This document shows, in pieces, positions 32,153 through 42,241 of a stretch of DNA of 64,000 nt (position 1 is its first letter; every line of letters begins with the position of its first letter). This DNA is from Hyphomicrobiales bacterium (GTDB taxonomy: Bacteria; Pseudomonadota; Alphaproteobacteria; Rhizobiales; OSC116): NCBI GenBank assembly GCA_013214705.1, contig JABSRZ010000009.1:1-64000 (forward strand), given 5' to 3'. The notes beneath the pieces were generated by a model, which was not told where the DNA came from, did no database searches, and saw only the letters and a program-made list of their open reading frames with translations. The position numbers and the translations under genes are program-made.

Positions 32153-33208
32153 TTGTCACATAAAGAAATTATATGTTTGGGCCTTGAGTCTAGTTGCGAT
32201 GACACCGCTGCGGCCATTGTAAAGCGCCACGCCGATGGCAGTGCTGAAATTTTGGCCAATATAATCCACACTCAGACCGATGTGCATGCCCCGTTTGGCG
32301 GCGTCGTGCCTGAATTAGCGGCGCGCGCCCATATCGAATATATGGACAGGATGGTAAAGCAAGCGCTAACCACCGCCGCGCTTGGCTATGATGATTTAGA
32401 TTTGGTCGCCGCCACCTCTGGCCCCGGCTTGCTAGGCGGGCTGATTGTCGGTTTAATGAGCGGCAAAGCCATTAGTTTAGCACATGATCTACCCTTTGTG
32501 GCAGTCAACCATTTAGAAGGCCACGCGCTCACCGCAGGCCTTTCTGACGGCATCAAGCCGCCTTATTTACTATTACTCATTTCTGGCGGTCATACCCAAA
32601 TTTTGCAAGTCAACGCTGTTGGCAATTATCAGCTTTTGGGCACTACCATCGATGATGCCATTGGTGAAGCGTTTGACAAAGTGGCCAAATTGCTCGGCCT
32701 TGGCTACCCCGGCGGGCCATTTGTTGAAGCCTATGCCACCAAGGGCGACGCCACACGCTTTAAACTGCCACGGCCAATGAAAGGCCGCGACAATTGCGAT
32801 TTTTCATTCTCAGGCTTGAAAACCGCTGTATTGCATGCAGCAAAGGCCATAGAGCCGGTTAATGAACAAGATAAATATGACATATGTGCCGCATTTCAGG
32901 CCGCAGCCGCAGATGTTTTGGCCGACCGCGTAGGGCGCGCCATGCTGAAATTTAGACAAAATTTGGCCGCTGCGGATGATCAAAATTTTCCACTCATCAT
33001 CGCTGGCGGCGTTGCTTCCAATAAAGCCATTGCCCAGAAGCTCGATATATTGGCGCAAAACCACAATTTTAAACTAATAGTGCCACCCGCAAAATTATGC
33101 ACAGACAATGGCGCGATGATAGCCTGGGCAGGCATTGAACAGTATTTACTGGGTAATATATCCGACCTAACCGCCCCACCCCGCGCCAGATGGCCGCTTT
33201 ATGAATAA
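32153..33208 (+). CDS. tsaD: tRNA N6-adenosine threonylcarbamoyltransferase
   Basis: ICLGLESSCDDTAAAIV, PGLLGGLIVGLMSGKAISLAHDLPFVAVNHLEGHALTAGL; likely TTG start; divergent from hemC. Confidence 0.95.
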   Translation: MSHKEIICLGLESSCDDTAAAIVKRHADGSAEILANIIHTQTDVHAPFGGVVPELAARAHIEYMDRMVKQALTTAALGYDDLDLVAATSGPGLLGGLIVGLMSGKAISLAHDLPFVAVNHLEGHALTAGLSDGIKPPYLLLLISGGHTQILQVNAVGNYQLLGTTIDDAIGEAFDKVAKLLGLGYPGGPFVEAYATKGDATRFKLPRPMKGRDNCDFSFSGLKTAVLHAAKAIEPVNEQDKYDICAAFQAAAADVLADRVGRAMLKFRQNLAAADDQNFPLIIAGGVASNKAIAQKLDILAQNHNFKLIVPPAKLCTDNGAMIAWAGIEQYLLGNISDLTAPPRARWPLYE

Positions 33209-33229
33209 ATAGTACGGGTGCTAAGTAAA

Positions 33230-33720
33230 CCTCGGCATATTCGGCGAGTGCGTCCAACTACAGCTCTTCGTGGGAAAAAGGGGCGAGCCAATTTATTGGC
33301 GAACTTGCCGACTGAGGCCGCCCGTTAGGGCGTAGCAAGCACGCGGAGGCGTGCGCCCGCAGGGGCCACTAGCCCGCCGAAAGGTGGGCGTAAAAATGCA
33401 GACTTCCAGTGTGTGGGCAGGAGCGCCACCCAAGAATTTGCCGAAAAGCTGTGATGTTGATATTTTGTGCAGGACGTTCAAGCACCGAGCCTGCATCTGA
33501 GGCTGTCGAAGACACAGACAGTTGGCACTCCTGCCGATTTTACGGGTACTCCCATTTATACGTTCGGCTCCGCCTCACTGTTGACACTTGCGTGCGCAAC
33601 CACTTGCTCCGCAATTGTCAGCTAGCCTCCGCGCGTTGGCCTCTGAGTTTGCCTTTCGGTTTCTGGGCGCACTCGTCGAAACACAGGGATGCTTGGGGGA
33701 AGTCGGAAATTCAGCACATG
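33230..33720. repeat. Mosaic palindromic repeat, copy E (M1 / core + / right arm)
   Basis: M1 33280-33362, core 33416-33535, right arm 33536-33700; same layout as copy D. Confidence 0.92.
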
Positions 33721-33960
33721 CTTGTTAACACTTACATTAAGTTAACAGAGGTTAACAGTTGGAATTGTGCCATAAACGGCAATTGACGGTGGTTACAGCC
33801 AGCAAACCTAACCGCTTGCTAACAATATAATTTGGTTAATTGGTTAACACCAAATCGTTAACAGTTATTAACTATGCCCAACAATTAGCCAGCAAGAGCT
33901 ATACTTTAACCGCCAAATCAGTTACAGCTTAAAGCCTATAATTAACAAATATGGGCGCAG

Positions 33961-34965
33961 TTGGTGACGATAAAAATTAACAAAGTGGGCATTATGGGTG
34001 GCGGTGCTTGGGGCACAGCATTGGCGACAGTGGCGGCAAAATCTGGGCACCAAACGCTTATTTGGGCATATGAGCCAGAGGTGGCAGCAGCCATTAACCA
34101 AACCCATGAAAATAGCGTATTTCTAAAAAATGTCGCGTTACAAGCAAATATCAAAGCTACCAATAATCTGGCCGATATGGCCGATATGGACGTGATCTTA
34201 TGGGTCACACCAGCGCAGGTTTTGCGGCCAGTGGCAAAAGCCTTTGCTGAATTTTTGCTCAAACCAATGCCGATCTTAATCTGCGCCAAAGGCATTGAGC
34301 AAAGCACCCGCATGTTAATGACCGAGGTGATGCAAGAAAACTTGCCATTAGCGCAAGCGGGTATATTGTCTGGCCCCAGTTTTGCCATCGATGTCGCCAA
34401 AGGCTTGCCCACCGCCATAACTTTAGCGATGGAGGATGCGGCTTTAGGTTTAGATTTGGCCAAAGCATTATCTATATCGACGTTTCGGCTCTACCCTTCT
34501 ACTGACATTATCGGCGCACAGATAGGCGGCGCGGTTAAAAATGTGTTGGCCATTGCCACCGGCATTGCCGATGGCAAAGGCTTTGGCGATAGCGCCCGCG
34601 CCGCACTGACCACACGCGGTTTTGCTGAGTTAACCCGGTTTGGCAAGGCTTTGGGCGCAAAACCCGAAACGCTATTTGGCCTTTCGGGTCTGGGTGATTT
34701 AACTTTAACGTGTAACAGTATATTATCGCGCAACATGTCGCTCGGCATGGCATTGGGCCAAGGCCAAACTCTGGCGGAAATAATGCAAACCCGCCAGAGC
34801 GTTAGCGAAGGTGTACACACATCGACCATATTGGCCAAATGGGCAGATGAATTAAAAGTCGACATGCCCATTTGCCGAACCGTGGCGCAGATTGTGGCCG
34901 GCAATTTAGACGTCGACACCGCCATAGAAAACCTACTCAACCGACCATTACGACCACAAGAATAA
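33961..34965 (+). CDS. gpsA: NAD(P)H-dependent glycerol-3-phosphate dehydrogenase
   Basis: VGIMGGGAWGTALATVAAKSGH, CAKGIEQ, ILSGPSFAIDVAKGLPTAIT; TTG/GTG start. Confidence 0.96.
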   Translation: MVTIKINKVGIMGGGAWGTALATVAAKSGHQTLIWAYEPEVAAAINQTHENSVFLKNVALQANIKATNNLADMADMDVILWVTPAQVLRPVAKAFAEFLLKPMPILICAKGIEQSTRMLMTEVMQENLPLAQAGILSGPSFAIDVAKGLPTAITLAMEDAALGLDLAKALSISTFRLYPSTDIIGAQIGGAVKNVLAIATGIADGKGFGDSARAALTTRGFAELTRFGKALGAKPETLFGLSGLGDLTLTCNSILSRNMSLGMALGQGQTLAEIMQTRQSVSEGVHTSTILAKWADELKVDMPICRTVAQIVAGNLDVDTAIENLLNRPLRPQE

Positions 34966-34975
34966 AGGGATATAC

Positions 34976-35260
34976 ATGTATTTTGCAGTTTCGTGTTACG
35001 ACAAAGACGACAGCCTAGCGCTGAGAATGGCAACCAGAGAGGCGCATTTGGCTTTTGTGGCCAAAAACCGCAGCCAATTTATTTTGGTTGGCCCATTATT
35101 GAGTGATGACGAGCAAATGATTGGCTCTCACCTGATTATTGAAGCCAATGACCGCACCGCGCTGGACAATTTACTGGCCAGTGACCCCTATAGTGAGGCA
35201 AAACTTTTTGCCAAAACCACAGTGAAAGCCATGAAAATCGCTTTTTCGACTGAATTATAA
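34976..35260 (+). CDS. YciI family protein
   Basis: Ferredoxin-like fold sequence; alphaproteobacterial gpsA-YciI-EVE order. Confidence 0.88.
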   Translation: MYFAVSCYDKDDSLALRMATREAHLAFVAKNRSQFILVGPLLSDDEQMIGSHLIIEANDRTALDNLLASDPYSEAKLFAKTTVKAMKIAFSTEL

Positions 35261-35277
35261 CCTTCGAGCTATATCTT

Positions 35278-35715
35278 ATGAATTATTGGTTATTTAAATC
35301 CGAACCCGAAGCTTGGGGCTGGCAAGACCAAAAAAACCGTGGTGCCAAAGGCGAGCATTGGGATGGAGTGCGCAATTACCAAGCCAATAACCACATGAAG
35401 CTCATGAAAATTGGCGATTATGGGTTTTTCTACCATTCTGTAAAACAAAAATCCATCGTCGGCATCGTTAAAATTATCAAACAACATTACCCAGACCACA
35501 CCGACCCCAAGGGGCGCTTTGGCATGGTCGACATTATGGCCATAGCCGATGTACCCAACCCGGTTAGCCTGGATGCCATTAAAGCCAATTCGGCATTGGC
35601 CGACATTATATTGGTTAAAAACAGCCGACTTTCGGTACAGCCTGTTTTGCCCGCAGAGTGGGATATCATCTGCCTTATGGGAGGTGTCAGCCCCTCCGAT
35701 TGGCAAAATAAATAG
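35278..35715 (+). CDS. EVE domain-containing protein
   Basis: MNYWLFKSEPEAWGWQDQKNRGAKGEHWDGVRNYQANNHMKLMKIGDYGFFYHSVK. Confidence 0.95.
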   Translation: MNYWLFKSEPEAWGWQDQKNRGAKGEHWDGVRNYQANNHMKLMKIGDYGFFYHSVKQKSIVGIVKIIKQHYPDHTDPKGRFGMVDIMAIADVPNPVSLDAIKANSALADIILVKNSRLSVQPVLPAEWDIICLMGGVSPSDWQNK

Positions 35716-35777
35716 CAATTTGATTTTTTGCGCTATTTATTGTTAACTATAAACTCAATCAAAACAGGGAATAAATT

Positions 35778-36182
35778 ATGGAAATGGTTAGCTTAAATTA
35801 TTGGGGTATTTTGGCCGGCGCTATTGCCGCCTTTGTCGTTGGCGCTGTTTGGTATGGCGCTTTGGGCAAACAATGGCAAGAAGGTTTGGAAAAAACCATC
35901 GATGTCGATGGCCCTTCGCCGATGCAAATGATTGTTAGCGGCATAACCTCTTTGGTTGGCATTGTGGGCATCGCCTATATATACGGCCTCAACGGCGGTG
36001 CTGGCATTGTCGATGGCTTATCGACCGGCCTATTGGTGACCCTATTATTCACCATGATGCCCATCGCAAACAATTATAGCTGGGCGGGGCGTAAATTTAA
36101 ACTGACATTGATAGACGTTGGCCATTACATCGCCAGCTTTGCCGTTGGCGGCGCGGTTTATGGTTTTGTGGCAGCATTTTAA
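35778..36182 (+). CDS. DUF1761 family membrane protein
   Basis: Small integral membrane protein, GAIAAFVVGAVWYGALGKQW motif. Confidence 0.8.
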   Translation: MEMVSLNYWGILAGAIAAFVVGAVWYGALGKQWQEGLEKTIDVDGPSPMQMIVSGITSLVGIVGIAYIYGLNGGAGIVDGLSTGLLVTLLFTMMPIANNYSWAGRKFKLTLIDVGHYIASFAVGGAVYGFVAAF

Positions 36183-36297
36183 AACTTAAATATCATGGTT
36201 AAAATTGGCACGAATGGACGACTCCCATTTGTGTCACTTTATTGATAGGTTCTGCACAAGAATTTAAAAGATATTGGGCGCATTCATTAACCTCCAC

Positions 36298-36389
36298 GCC
36301 TTCGAGCTAGCAAATGTGCAACATTTGGTTGCGAACAAGGTAAGACAAAAAGCCTTCGAGCCCGCAACTGGCTCGAACAGGGCAAGACA
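36298..36389 (+). promoter_or_regulatory. Two tandem stem-loop units in the acs 5' leader
   Basis: GCCTTCGAGC..CGAACAAGGTAAGACA (36298-36347) and GCCTTCGAGCC..GGCTCGAACAGGGCAAGACA (36352-36389); internal hairpins CAAATGT-GCA-ACATTTG and TTCGAGCC-N7-GGCTCGAA. Confidence 0.55.
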
Positions 36390-36404
36390 TTAAAAGGGAT
36401 ATTC

Positions 36405-38342
36405 ATGTCTGTAGAAAAGATTACACATTCACAAGCAAGTTTTACAAACAAAAACACGGTTGATCAGGCAAGATACCAACAATTGCACAATCGTTCTGTG
36501 CAAACTCCCGATGCTTTTTGGGGCTATCATGGCCAACGCATCGACTGGATAAAACCCTTTACCAAAGTTAAAAACACCAGTTTTGAAGGCGATGTGTCGA
36601 TCAAATGGTTTGAAGATGGCACTTTAAATGTCTCGGCCAATTGCATCGACCGTCATCTGGCAACCCGCGGCGACAAAACCGCGATATTGTGGGAAGGCGA
36701 TAACCCAGATGAATCGCAATCCATTTCTTATAAAGAATTACACAAACAAGTCTGTTTATTTGCCAATATGTTAAAAGCCCATGGCGTAAAAAAAGGCGAT
36801 GTGGTGACGCTATATATGCCGATGATACCCGAAGCGGCTTATGCCATGCTGGCCTGCACCCGCATTGGTGCGCCGCATAGTGTGGTATTTGGTGGCTTTT
36901 CGCCCGAAGCTTTGGCCGGCCGCATTAACGCCTGCAAATCTAAATTCATTGTCACGGCAGACCAAGGTTTTCGCGCTGGTAAAACCGTGCCGCTTAAAGT
37001 CAATGTCGATGCCGCGCTAGAAAAAACCAATGGCGGCGAAAAAGTATTTGTGGTCAACCGCACAAATGCGGATGTGGCGTTTGATGCCAGCCGCGACATT
37101 TGGCACCATGAAGCCATTAAAGGCCTATCGACAACCTGCATACCCGAAGAAATGAAAGCCGAAGACCCACTATTTATTCTCTACACCTCTGGCTCGACTG
37201 GCACGCCAAAAGGTGTATTACACACAACTGGTGGCTATTTGGTTTATGCCAGCATGACCCATAAATATGTTTTCGACCTAGCCGAAGATGATGTTTTTTG
37301 GTGCACTGCCGATGTCGGCTGGATAACCGGCCATTCCTACATTGTTTATGGCCCGCTAGCCAATGGCGCCACCACTTTAATGTTTGAAGGCGTGCCGACA
37401 TATCCAGACGCATCGCGGTTTTGGAATGTGATTGATAAACATCAGGTCAGCATTTTTTACACCGCCCCCACCGCCATCCGCGCACTTATGGCACAAGGCG
37501 ATGAATTTGTTATCAAAACTGACCGTTCTTCATTACGTTTGCTGGGCAGCGTCGGCGAACCGATTAACCCCGAAGCTTGGGAATGGTATTATAACGTCAT
37601 CGGCAAAGGCAAATGCCCCATTGTCGACACATGGTGGCAAACCGAAACTGGTGGCATATTAATTTCGCCATTGCCCGGCGGTGCGCCGCTCAAACCCGGC
37701 AGCGCCACCCAGCCATTTTTTGGCGTGCAGCCACAAATTGTCGATAATGAAGGTTATGTATTAGAAGGCGAAACCGAAGGCCTACTTTGCATTACCGATA
37801 GTTGGCCCGGCCAAATGCGCAGCATTTATGGCGACCATGAACGCTTCATCCAAACTTATTTCAGCACGTTTAAAGGCAAATATTTTACTGGTGATGGCGC
37901 AAAACGTGACAAAGATGGCAATTATTGGATAACCGGCCGGGTTGATGATGTCTTAAACGTATCTGGCCACAGAATGGGCACAGCCGAAATTGAAAGCGCG
38001 CTAGTGGCGCATCCTGCTGTGTCTGAGGCGGCGGTGGTTGGCTACCCGCACGACATTAAAGGCCAAGGCATCTACACCTATGTCACCTTAATGCATGACG
38101 GCATACCATCTGCAGAGCTAAAAATTGACTTGGTTAAATGGGTGCGCAAGCAAATTGGCCCGATTGCCACCATCGACAAATTGCAATTTGCGCCCGGCCT
38201 ACCAAAAACCCGCTCGGGCAAAATTATGCGGCGTATTTTGCGCAAAATTGCCGAAGATGAATATGGCAATTTAGGTGATATATCCACCCTAGCCGACCCA
38301 AGCGTAGTGGATGAACTGATTAAAAACCACGAAAATATGTGA
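36405..38342 (+). CDS. acs: Acetyl-CoA synthetase
   Basis: [83 protein letters not shown]. Confidence 0.97.
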   Translation: MSVEKITHSQASFTNKNTVDQARYQQLHNRSVQTPDAFWGYHGQRIDWIKPFTKVKNTSFEGDVSIKWFEDGTLNVSANCIDRHLATRGDKTAILWEGDNPDESQSISYKELHKQVCLFANMLKAHGVKKGDVVTLYMPMIPEAAYAMLACTRIGAPHSVVFGGFSPEALAGRINACKSKFIVTADQGFRAGKTVPLKVNVDAALEKTNGGEKVFVVNRTNADVAFDASRDIWHHEAIKGLSTTCIPEEMKAEDPLFILYTSGSTGTPKGVLHTTGGYLVYASMTHKYVFDLAEDDVFWCTADVGWITGHSYIVYGPLANGATTLMFEGVPTYPDASRFWNVIDKHQVSIFYTAPTAIRALMAQGDEFVIKTDRSSLRLLGSVGEPINPEAWEWYYNVIGKGKCPIVDTWWQTETGGILISPLPGGAPLKPGSATQPFFGVQPQIVDNEGYVLEGETEGLLCITDSWPGQMRSIYGDHERFIQTYFSTFKGKYFTGDGAKRDKDGNYWITGRVDDVLNVSGHRMGTAEIESALVAHPAVSEAAVVGYPHDIKGQGIYTYVTLMHDGIPSAELKIDLVKWVRKQIGPIATIDKLQFAPGLPKTRSGKIMRRILRKIAEDEYGNLGDISTLADPSVVDELIKNHENM

Positions 38343-38379
38343 TAAGTTTCGGGGAACTTCTGACAGTGAGGTAACAAGG

Positions 38380-38572
38380 GTAAAAGGGGCGAGCCAACTT
38401 GTTGGCGAACTTGGCCATTGAGGCCCGCCCGTTAGGGCGTAGCAAGCTTTCGGAGAAAGCGCACGCAGTGTTAGGTACAAAAAGAGGCGAGCCAACTTGT
38501 TGGCGAACTTGCCGACTGAGGCCGCCCGTTAGGGCGTAGCAAGCTTAACGAAGTTAAGCGCACGCAGTGCCA
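38380..38572. repeat. Repeat copy F: two tandem M1 hairpin modules, no core
   Basis: M1 at 38386-38469 and 38484-38569, each GRGGCGAGCCAACTTGTTGGCGAACTTG...CGCCCGTTAGGGCGTAGCAAGC-[variable stem]-GCGCACGCAG. Confidence 0.92.
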
Positions 38573-38623
38573 AGCAAAAATGAGCGGGGCAACACCACCA
38601 TTATCCCGGCCGCATTTTACCGC

Positions 38624-38875
38624 TCAAAAATCACTAGTAATGCCCTTATTTTCCCAATCCGCATAGCGCGTTGGCTCCAAACCTTTTTCGCGCCCATTAT
38701 ATTCTCTATCCATATTGTTGGCGACATCATCTATTTTTTGCCGACGCGCCGCCGCTTCTCTAATGGCTTCTTCGGCCGCTACCGACAATTTTTTACCCTT
38801 GGCCGCGCCAAGTTTTTCTAGTTCTGTTCGGTTGTGAGGGGCTTTAACCTCACTATAATGTAATTTGTCGCTCAT
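38624..38875 (-). CDS. DUF1674 domain-containing protein (SDHAF4-like)
   Basis: C-terminal GLEPTRYADWENKGITSDF. Confidence 0.88.
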   Translation of the reverse strand: MSDKLHYSEVKAPHNRTELEKLGAAKGKKLSVAAEEAIREAAARRQKIDDVANNMDREYNGREKGLEPTRYADWENKGITSDF

Positions 38876-38924
38876 TTTTTCAACATAGTCTTAAAAACTT
38901 GACTTAGGCAATAAAAAAGCGTTT

Positions 38925-40370
38925 TTGGCTTGCAACATCAAAACCGAAAGCCCGATTGTGAATAAACCTGATACGCCCACAGCCGAAACGCCCAATGCCG
39001 AAACCCCCAAAGCCAAAACGCTCGATGCCAAAGCCCCGAGAGCCAAATCCTCGAACGGCAAAATTTCTGGCCTAGCCGCGCGGCAAATTGCTTTGCAATT
39101 TCTCGGATTTGTGGTGCACAATCGGCTGACCTTTGATGACGCTTTGCTAAAAATTCAAACCCAAACCAATTGGGCAAAATTGTCAGATCGTGACCAAGCC
39201 TTTGTCCGCAATCTGATCATCACCTCATTGCGCCATTACACAAAAATAGAATATTTCATAAAATTATATATGAAAAAAACTTTGCCACGCAAAGCCTATT
39301 TAGCGCACTATATTTTGGTTTTAGGCGCAGCCCAGCTGCTTTATTTAGAAACCCCACCGCACGCCGCCATTAGCCTCAGCCTGCATTTGGCCGATACCAA
39401 TGACGCCAAACATTTTAAAAAATTAATCAACGCCATATTGGGCAAGGTTAACCGCGAGCAAGATAAATTACGATTTTTAACCCTAACCGCGCACCAAATG
39501 CTGCCCAATTGGCTGGCCGATAAATGGACTGATTATTACGGCGAAACCATAACTTTACAATTGGCGCACGCCATGAGCGAGCCACCAAAAATGGATTTGA
39601 CGGTAAAATCAAACGCCGCAGAATGGGCCAAAAAATTAGACGCCACCCAGATAGGCGATGCCACCATTAGGCTGAACCAACGCCAAAGCTTTACCAAATT
39701 AGACGGCTATGAAGACGGCGAATTTTGGGCGCAAGATGCCGCCGCCGCCATTGCCACCCAGCTGTTTGACGATGTCAAAGGTCAACCGGTGCTAGATTTT
39801 TGTGCGGCCCCCGGCGGTAAAACCATGCAATTGGCAAATTTAGGCGCAGAAGTTACCGCTGTTGACATCAACAAAAACCGACTCAAACGCTTGACCGAAA
39901 ATTTAGCCCGCACCAAGCTTAAAGCCGAAATAGTTCAAACCGACATTAGAAAATATGCGCCAGACACCCCGCCAACCCATATATTGTTAGACGCGCCGTG
40001 TAGCGCCACCGGCACATTGCGCAAACATCCCGATATTTTATTGCTCAAAAACTTAGAAGACATTAAGAAACTCACCCTTATCCAAGCAGATCTGCTGAAC
40101 AAAACCATAGATATGGCCGCTCCAAATGCCGAAATTATCTATGCGGTATGTTCGCTCGAGCCAGAAGAAGGCGAAAAACAAATAGACGCCATATTGGGCC
40201 GCCGCAATGATGTAAAAATTGAACCCATCACTATGGATCAATTGGGTCTTATTGGCCAAACTGCCGACTTAAAAATAGCCCCAAAAGGCTGGTTGCGCAT
40301 ATTGCCGAATATAGCGGATGCTGTCGGTGGCATTGATGGGTTTTTTATGGCAAAATTGCGTAAGCTTTAA
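38925..40370 (+). CDS. rsmB: 16S rRNA (cytosine-C5) methyltransferase RsmB-like
   Basis: NusB-like N-terminal domain; VLDFCAAPGGKTMQLANLGAEVTAVDINKNRL; LLDAPCSATGTLRKHPDI. Confidence 0.93.
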   Translation: MACNIKTESPIVNKPDTPTAETPNAETPKAKTLDAKAPRAKSSNGKISGLAARQIALQFLGFVVHNRLTFDDALLKIQTQTNWAKLSDRDQAFVRNLIITSLRHYTKIEYFIKLYMKKTLPRKAYLAHYILVLGAAQLLYLETPPHAAISLSLHLADTNDAKHFKKLINAILGKVNREQDKLRFLTLTAHQMLPNWLADKWTDYYGETITLQLAHAMSEPPKMDLTVKSNAAEWAKKLDATQIGDATIRLNQRQSFTKLDGYEDGEFWAQDAAAAIATQLFDDVKGQPVLDFCAAPGGKTMQLANLGAEVTAVDINKNRLKRLTENLARTKLKAEIVQTDIRKYAPDTPPTHILLDAPCSATGTLRKHPDILLLKNLEDIKKLTLIQADLLNKTIDMAAPNAEIIYAVCSLEPEEGEKQIDAILGRRNDVKIEPITMDQLGLIGQTADLKIAPKGWLRILPNIADAVGGIDGFFMAKLRKL

Positions 40371-40425
40371 GCTTGCAATGCCTAGTTTAGCTAGTTATGT
40401 TGTAAATTAAGTATAACAGGGTATC

Positions 40426-42147
40426 GTGGCGTATAATATGGTACATTTTTCATTTTCTGAAAAATTTAAGCTAATCTATTTAGCTTTTATATATTATATT
40501 CGGTATATAAAACAAAAGCTTATATGCATTTATATACTCAGATGGCGCAAAGCCACCAACTTGCCCAACGCCGTTATATTTCAGCCAGCCAATTTCAGCA
40601 TTGCCGACCCAACCATAGCCGAAGACATTTATGACGGCCATATCAGTTTGGCGGGCATAAGTTTTAACATTGGCGCAAATTCGCCATTTGATGTCATCCC
40701 GCCCAATCAAGATTGGTATAATGAACTGGTTTCATTTGCTTGGTTGCGGCATTTTAAGGCGCTAAACAGCCACATCGCCTTGCTGCAAGCCAAAGCCTTG
40801 TTTATGGATTGGCGGCGTAGCGACAATTATTATAGCAGCAAGAACTGGCAATTGTCAGTGACCGCCAAGCGGCTCATTGCGTTGCTCGCGCATAGCTCGA
40901 TTTTGCTCGATAAAGACAGTGAAATATCTGAAAGCCTGTTTTTTAAAACCATCGACCAACATGTGCAAATTTTAAACCGCAGTTTCAAATATGTAAAATA
41001 TAGCCGCGATAAATTAGACATTGCCATCGCACTGTGTTTTGCCCAAACCTGCCTTAATAAAAATTATAGCTTTAAACATAGCGGCGATGAAATAGAAACC
41101 ATATTGAATAAGCAATTGGCCATTCAAATTTTGCCCGATGGCGGGCATATTAGCCGCAACCCCGACATTCTGCTGGATATTATGTTGGAACTTGTGCCGC
41201 TAAAAATTGCCTATACGGAACAAAAGTTATCGCCGCCAGCCGCGTTGCAAAATGCCATTGACCGCATCATCCCGGTGTTGCATTTCTTTTGCCACCCAGA
41301 TGGCAATTTTATTCAATTTAACGGCGCTGGCCCTACCGATTGGGCGGCATTCTTAAGCATATTCGATGCCGAGGGCGAAGGCTTTAACCCACCCACACAA
41401 GCCCCACATAGCGGCTATTATCGGCTATATTCGCCAGATATTTTAATCACCATTGATGCTGGCGAAACCCCCGAAGCTGAATTTAGCACCACTGCCCATG
41501 CCGGGCCGTTGGCGATAGAAATATCTAGCCTTGGCCAGCGTATGGTGGTCAATTGCGGCGCTGTGCCAAGCTTTGACTATAACTGGTTTAACCTCACCCG
41601 CTCGACTGCAGCCCATTCGACCTTAAACATAAATAACGAATCGACCGCCATTTTAGACCTGCCAAATTGGCTGAGCCAGCTGATTGGCAATCAAATTTTT
41701 CATGGCCATAAAAAGCAAGAGGTTAACATTGGCGAAACCGATAAAGGATCACAAATCATCGCCAGTCATGATGGCTATCTAAGCAGTTTTGGGGTCATTC
41801 ACCAACGGCAAATAAACTTGAATAAAACCGGCGACATCATCACCGGCATCGATAGTTTACAGCCGCAAAAAGTCAAAAAACGCAACAAAGGCCATAAATA
41901 TCCGTTCGACATCCGTTTTCATCTACACCCAAGTGTGCAAACTCAGGCATCCCCGGATGGCCATAGTATATTGCTGACCATGCCCAACCATGATATGTGG
42001 CAATTTGTTTCGACCTTTGCCTCTTTTAGGCTCGAAGACAGCGTGTATTTGGGCGAAAGCCACGAAAAAAAGAAAACCCAGCAAATTGTCATATCCGGCG
42101 AATTGGATGGCACTGCTGAAGCCAAATGGCAGTTTAGAAAACTGTAG
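40426..42147 (+). CDS. Heparinase II/III family protein
   Basis: LPDGGHISRNPDILLDIMLELVPLK; HAGPLAIEISSLGQRMVVNCG; AHSTLNINNES. Confidence 0.9.
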   Translation: MAYNMVHFSFSEKFKLIYLAFIYYIRYIKQKLICIYILRWRKATNLPNAVIFQPANFSIADPTIAEDIYDGHISLAGISFNIGANSPFDVIPPNQDWYNELVSFAWLRHFKALNSHIALLQAKALFMDWRRSDNYYSSKNWQLSVTAKRLIALLAHSSILLDKDSEISESLFFKTIDQHVQILNRSFKYVKYSRDKLDIAIALCFAQTCLNKNYSFKHSGDEIETILNKQLAIQILPDGGHISRNPDILLDIMLELVPLKIAYTEQKLSPPAALQNAIDRIIPVLHFFCHPDGNFIQFNGAGPTDWAAFLSIFDAEGEGFNPPTQAPHSGYYRLYSPDILITIDAGETPEAEFSTTAHAGPLAIEISSLGQRMVVNCGAVPSFDYNWFNLTRSTAAHSTLNINNESTAILDLPNWLSQLIGNQIFHGHKKQEVNIGETDKGSQIIASHDGYLSSFGVIHQRQINLNKTGDIITGIDSLQPQKVKKRNKGHKYPFDIRFHLHPSVQTQASPDGHSILLTMPNHDMWQFVSTFASFRLEDSVYLGESHEKKKTQQIVISGELDGTAEAKWQFRKL

Positions 42148-42241
42148 GTGAAAGCAATTACCAGTGGCGCACAAAGCCACTATATGTTAAATCAGCGTCA
42201 ACCCACTATAGACCAATTTGTTACGGCATAAAGGAATAGTC

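Noticed and set aside
33724-33872. Canonical CtrA binding sites upstream of gpsA
   Set aside because: Half-sites are spaced by 6, 8 or 10 nt rather than the 7 expected for TTAA-N7-TTAA.
36352-36389. tRNA-like fragment in the acs leader (TTCGAGCC resembles a T arm)
   Set aside because: No acceptor, D or anticodon arms can be placed; only isolated hairpins.
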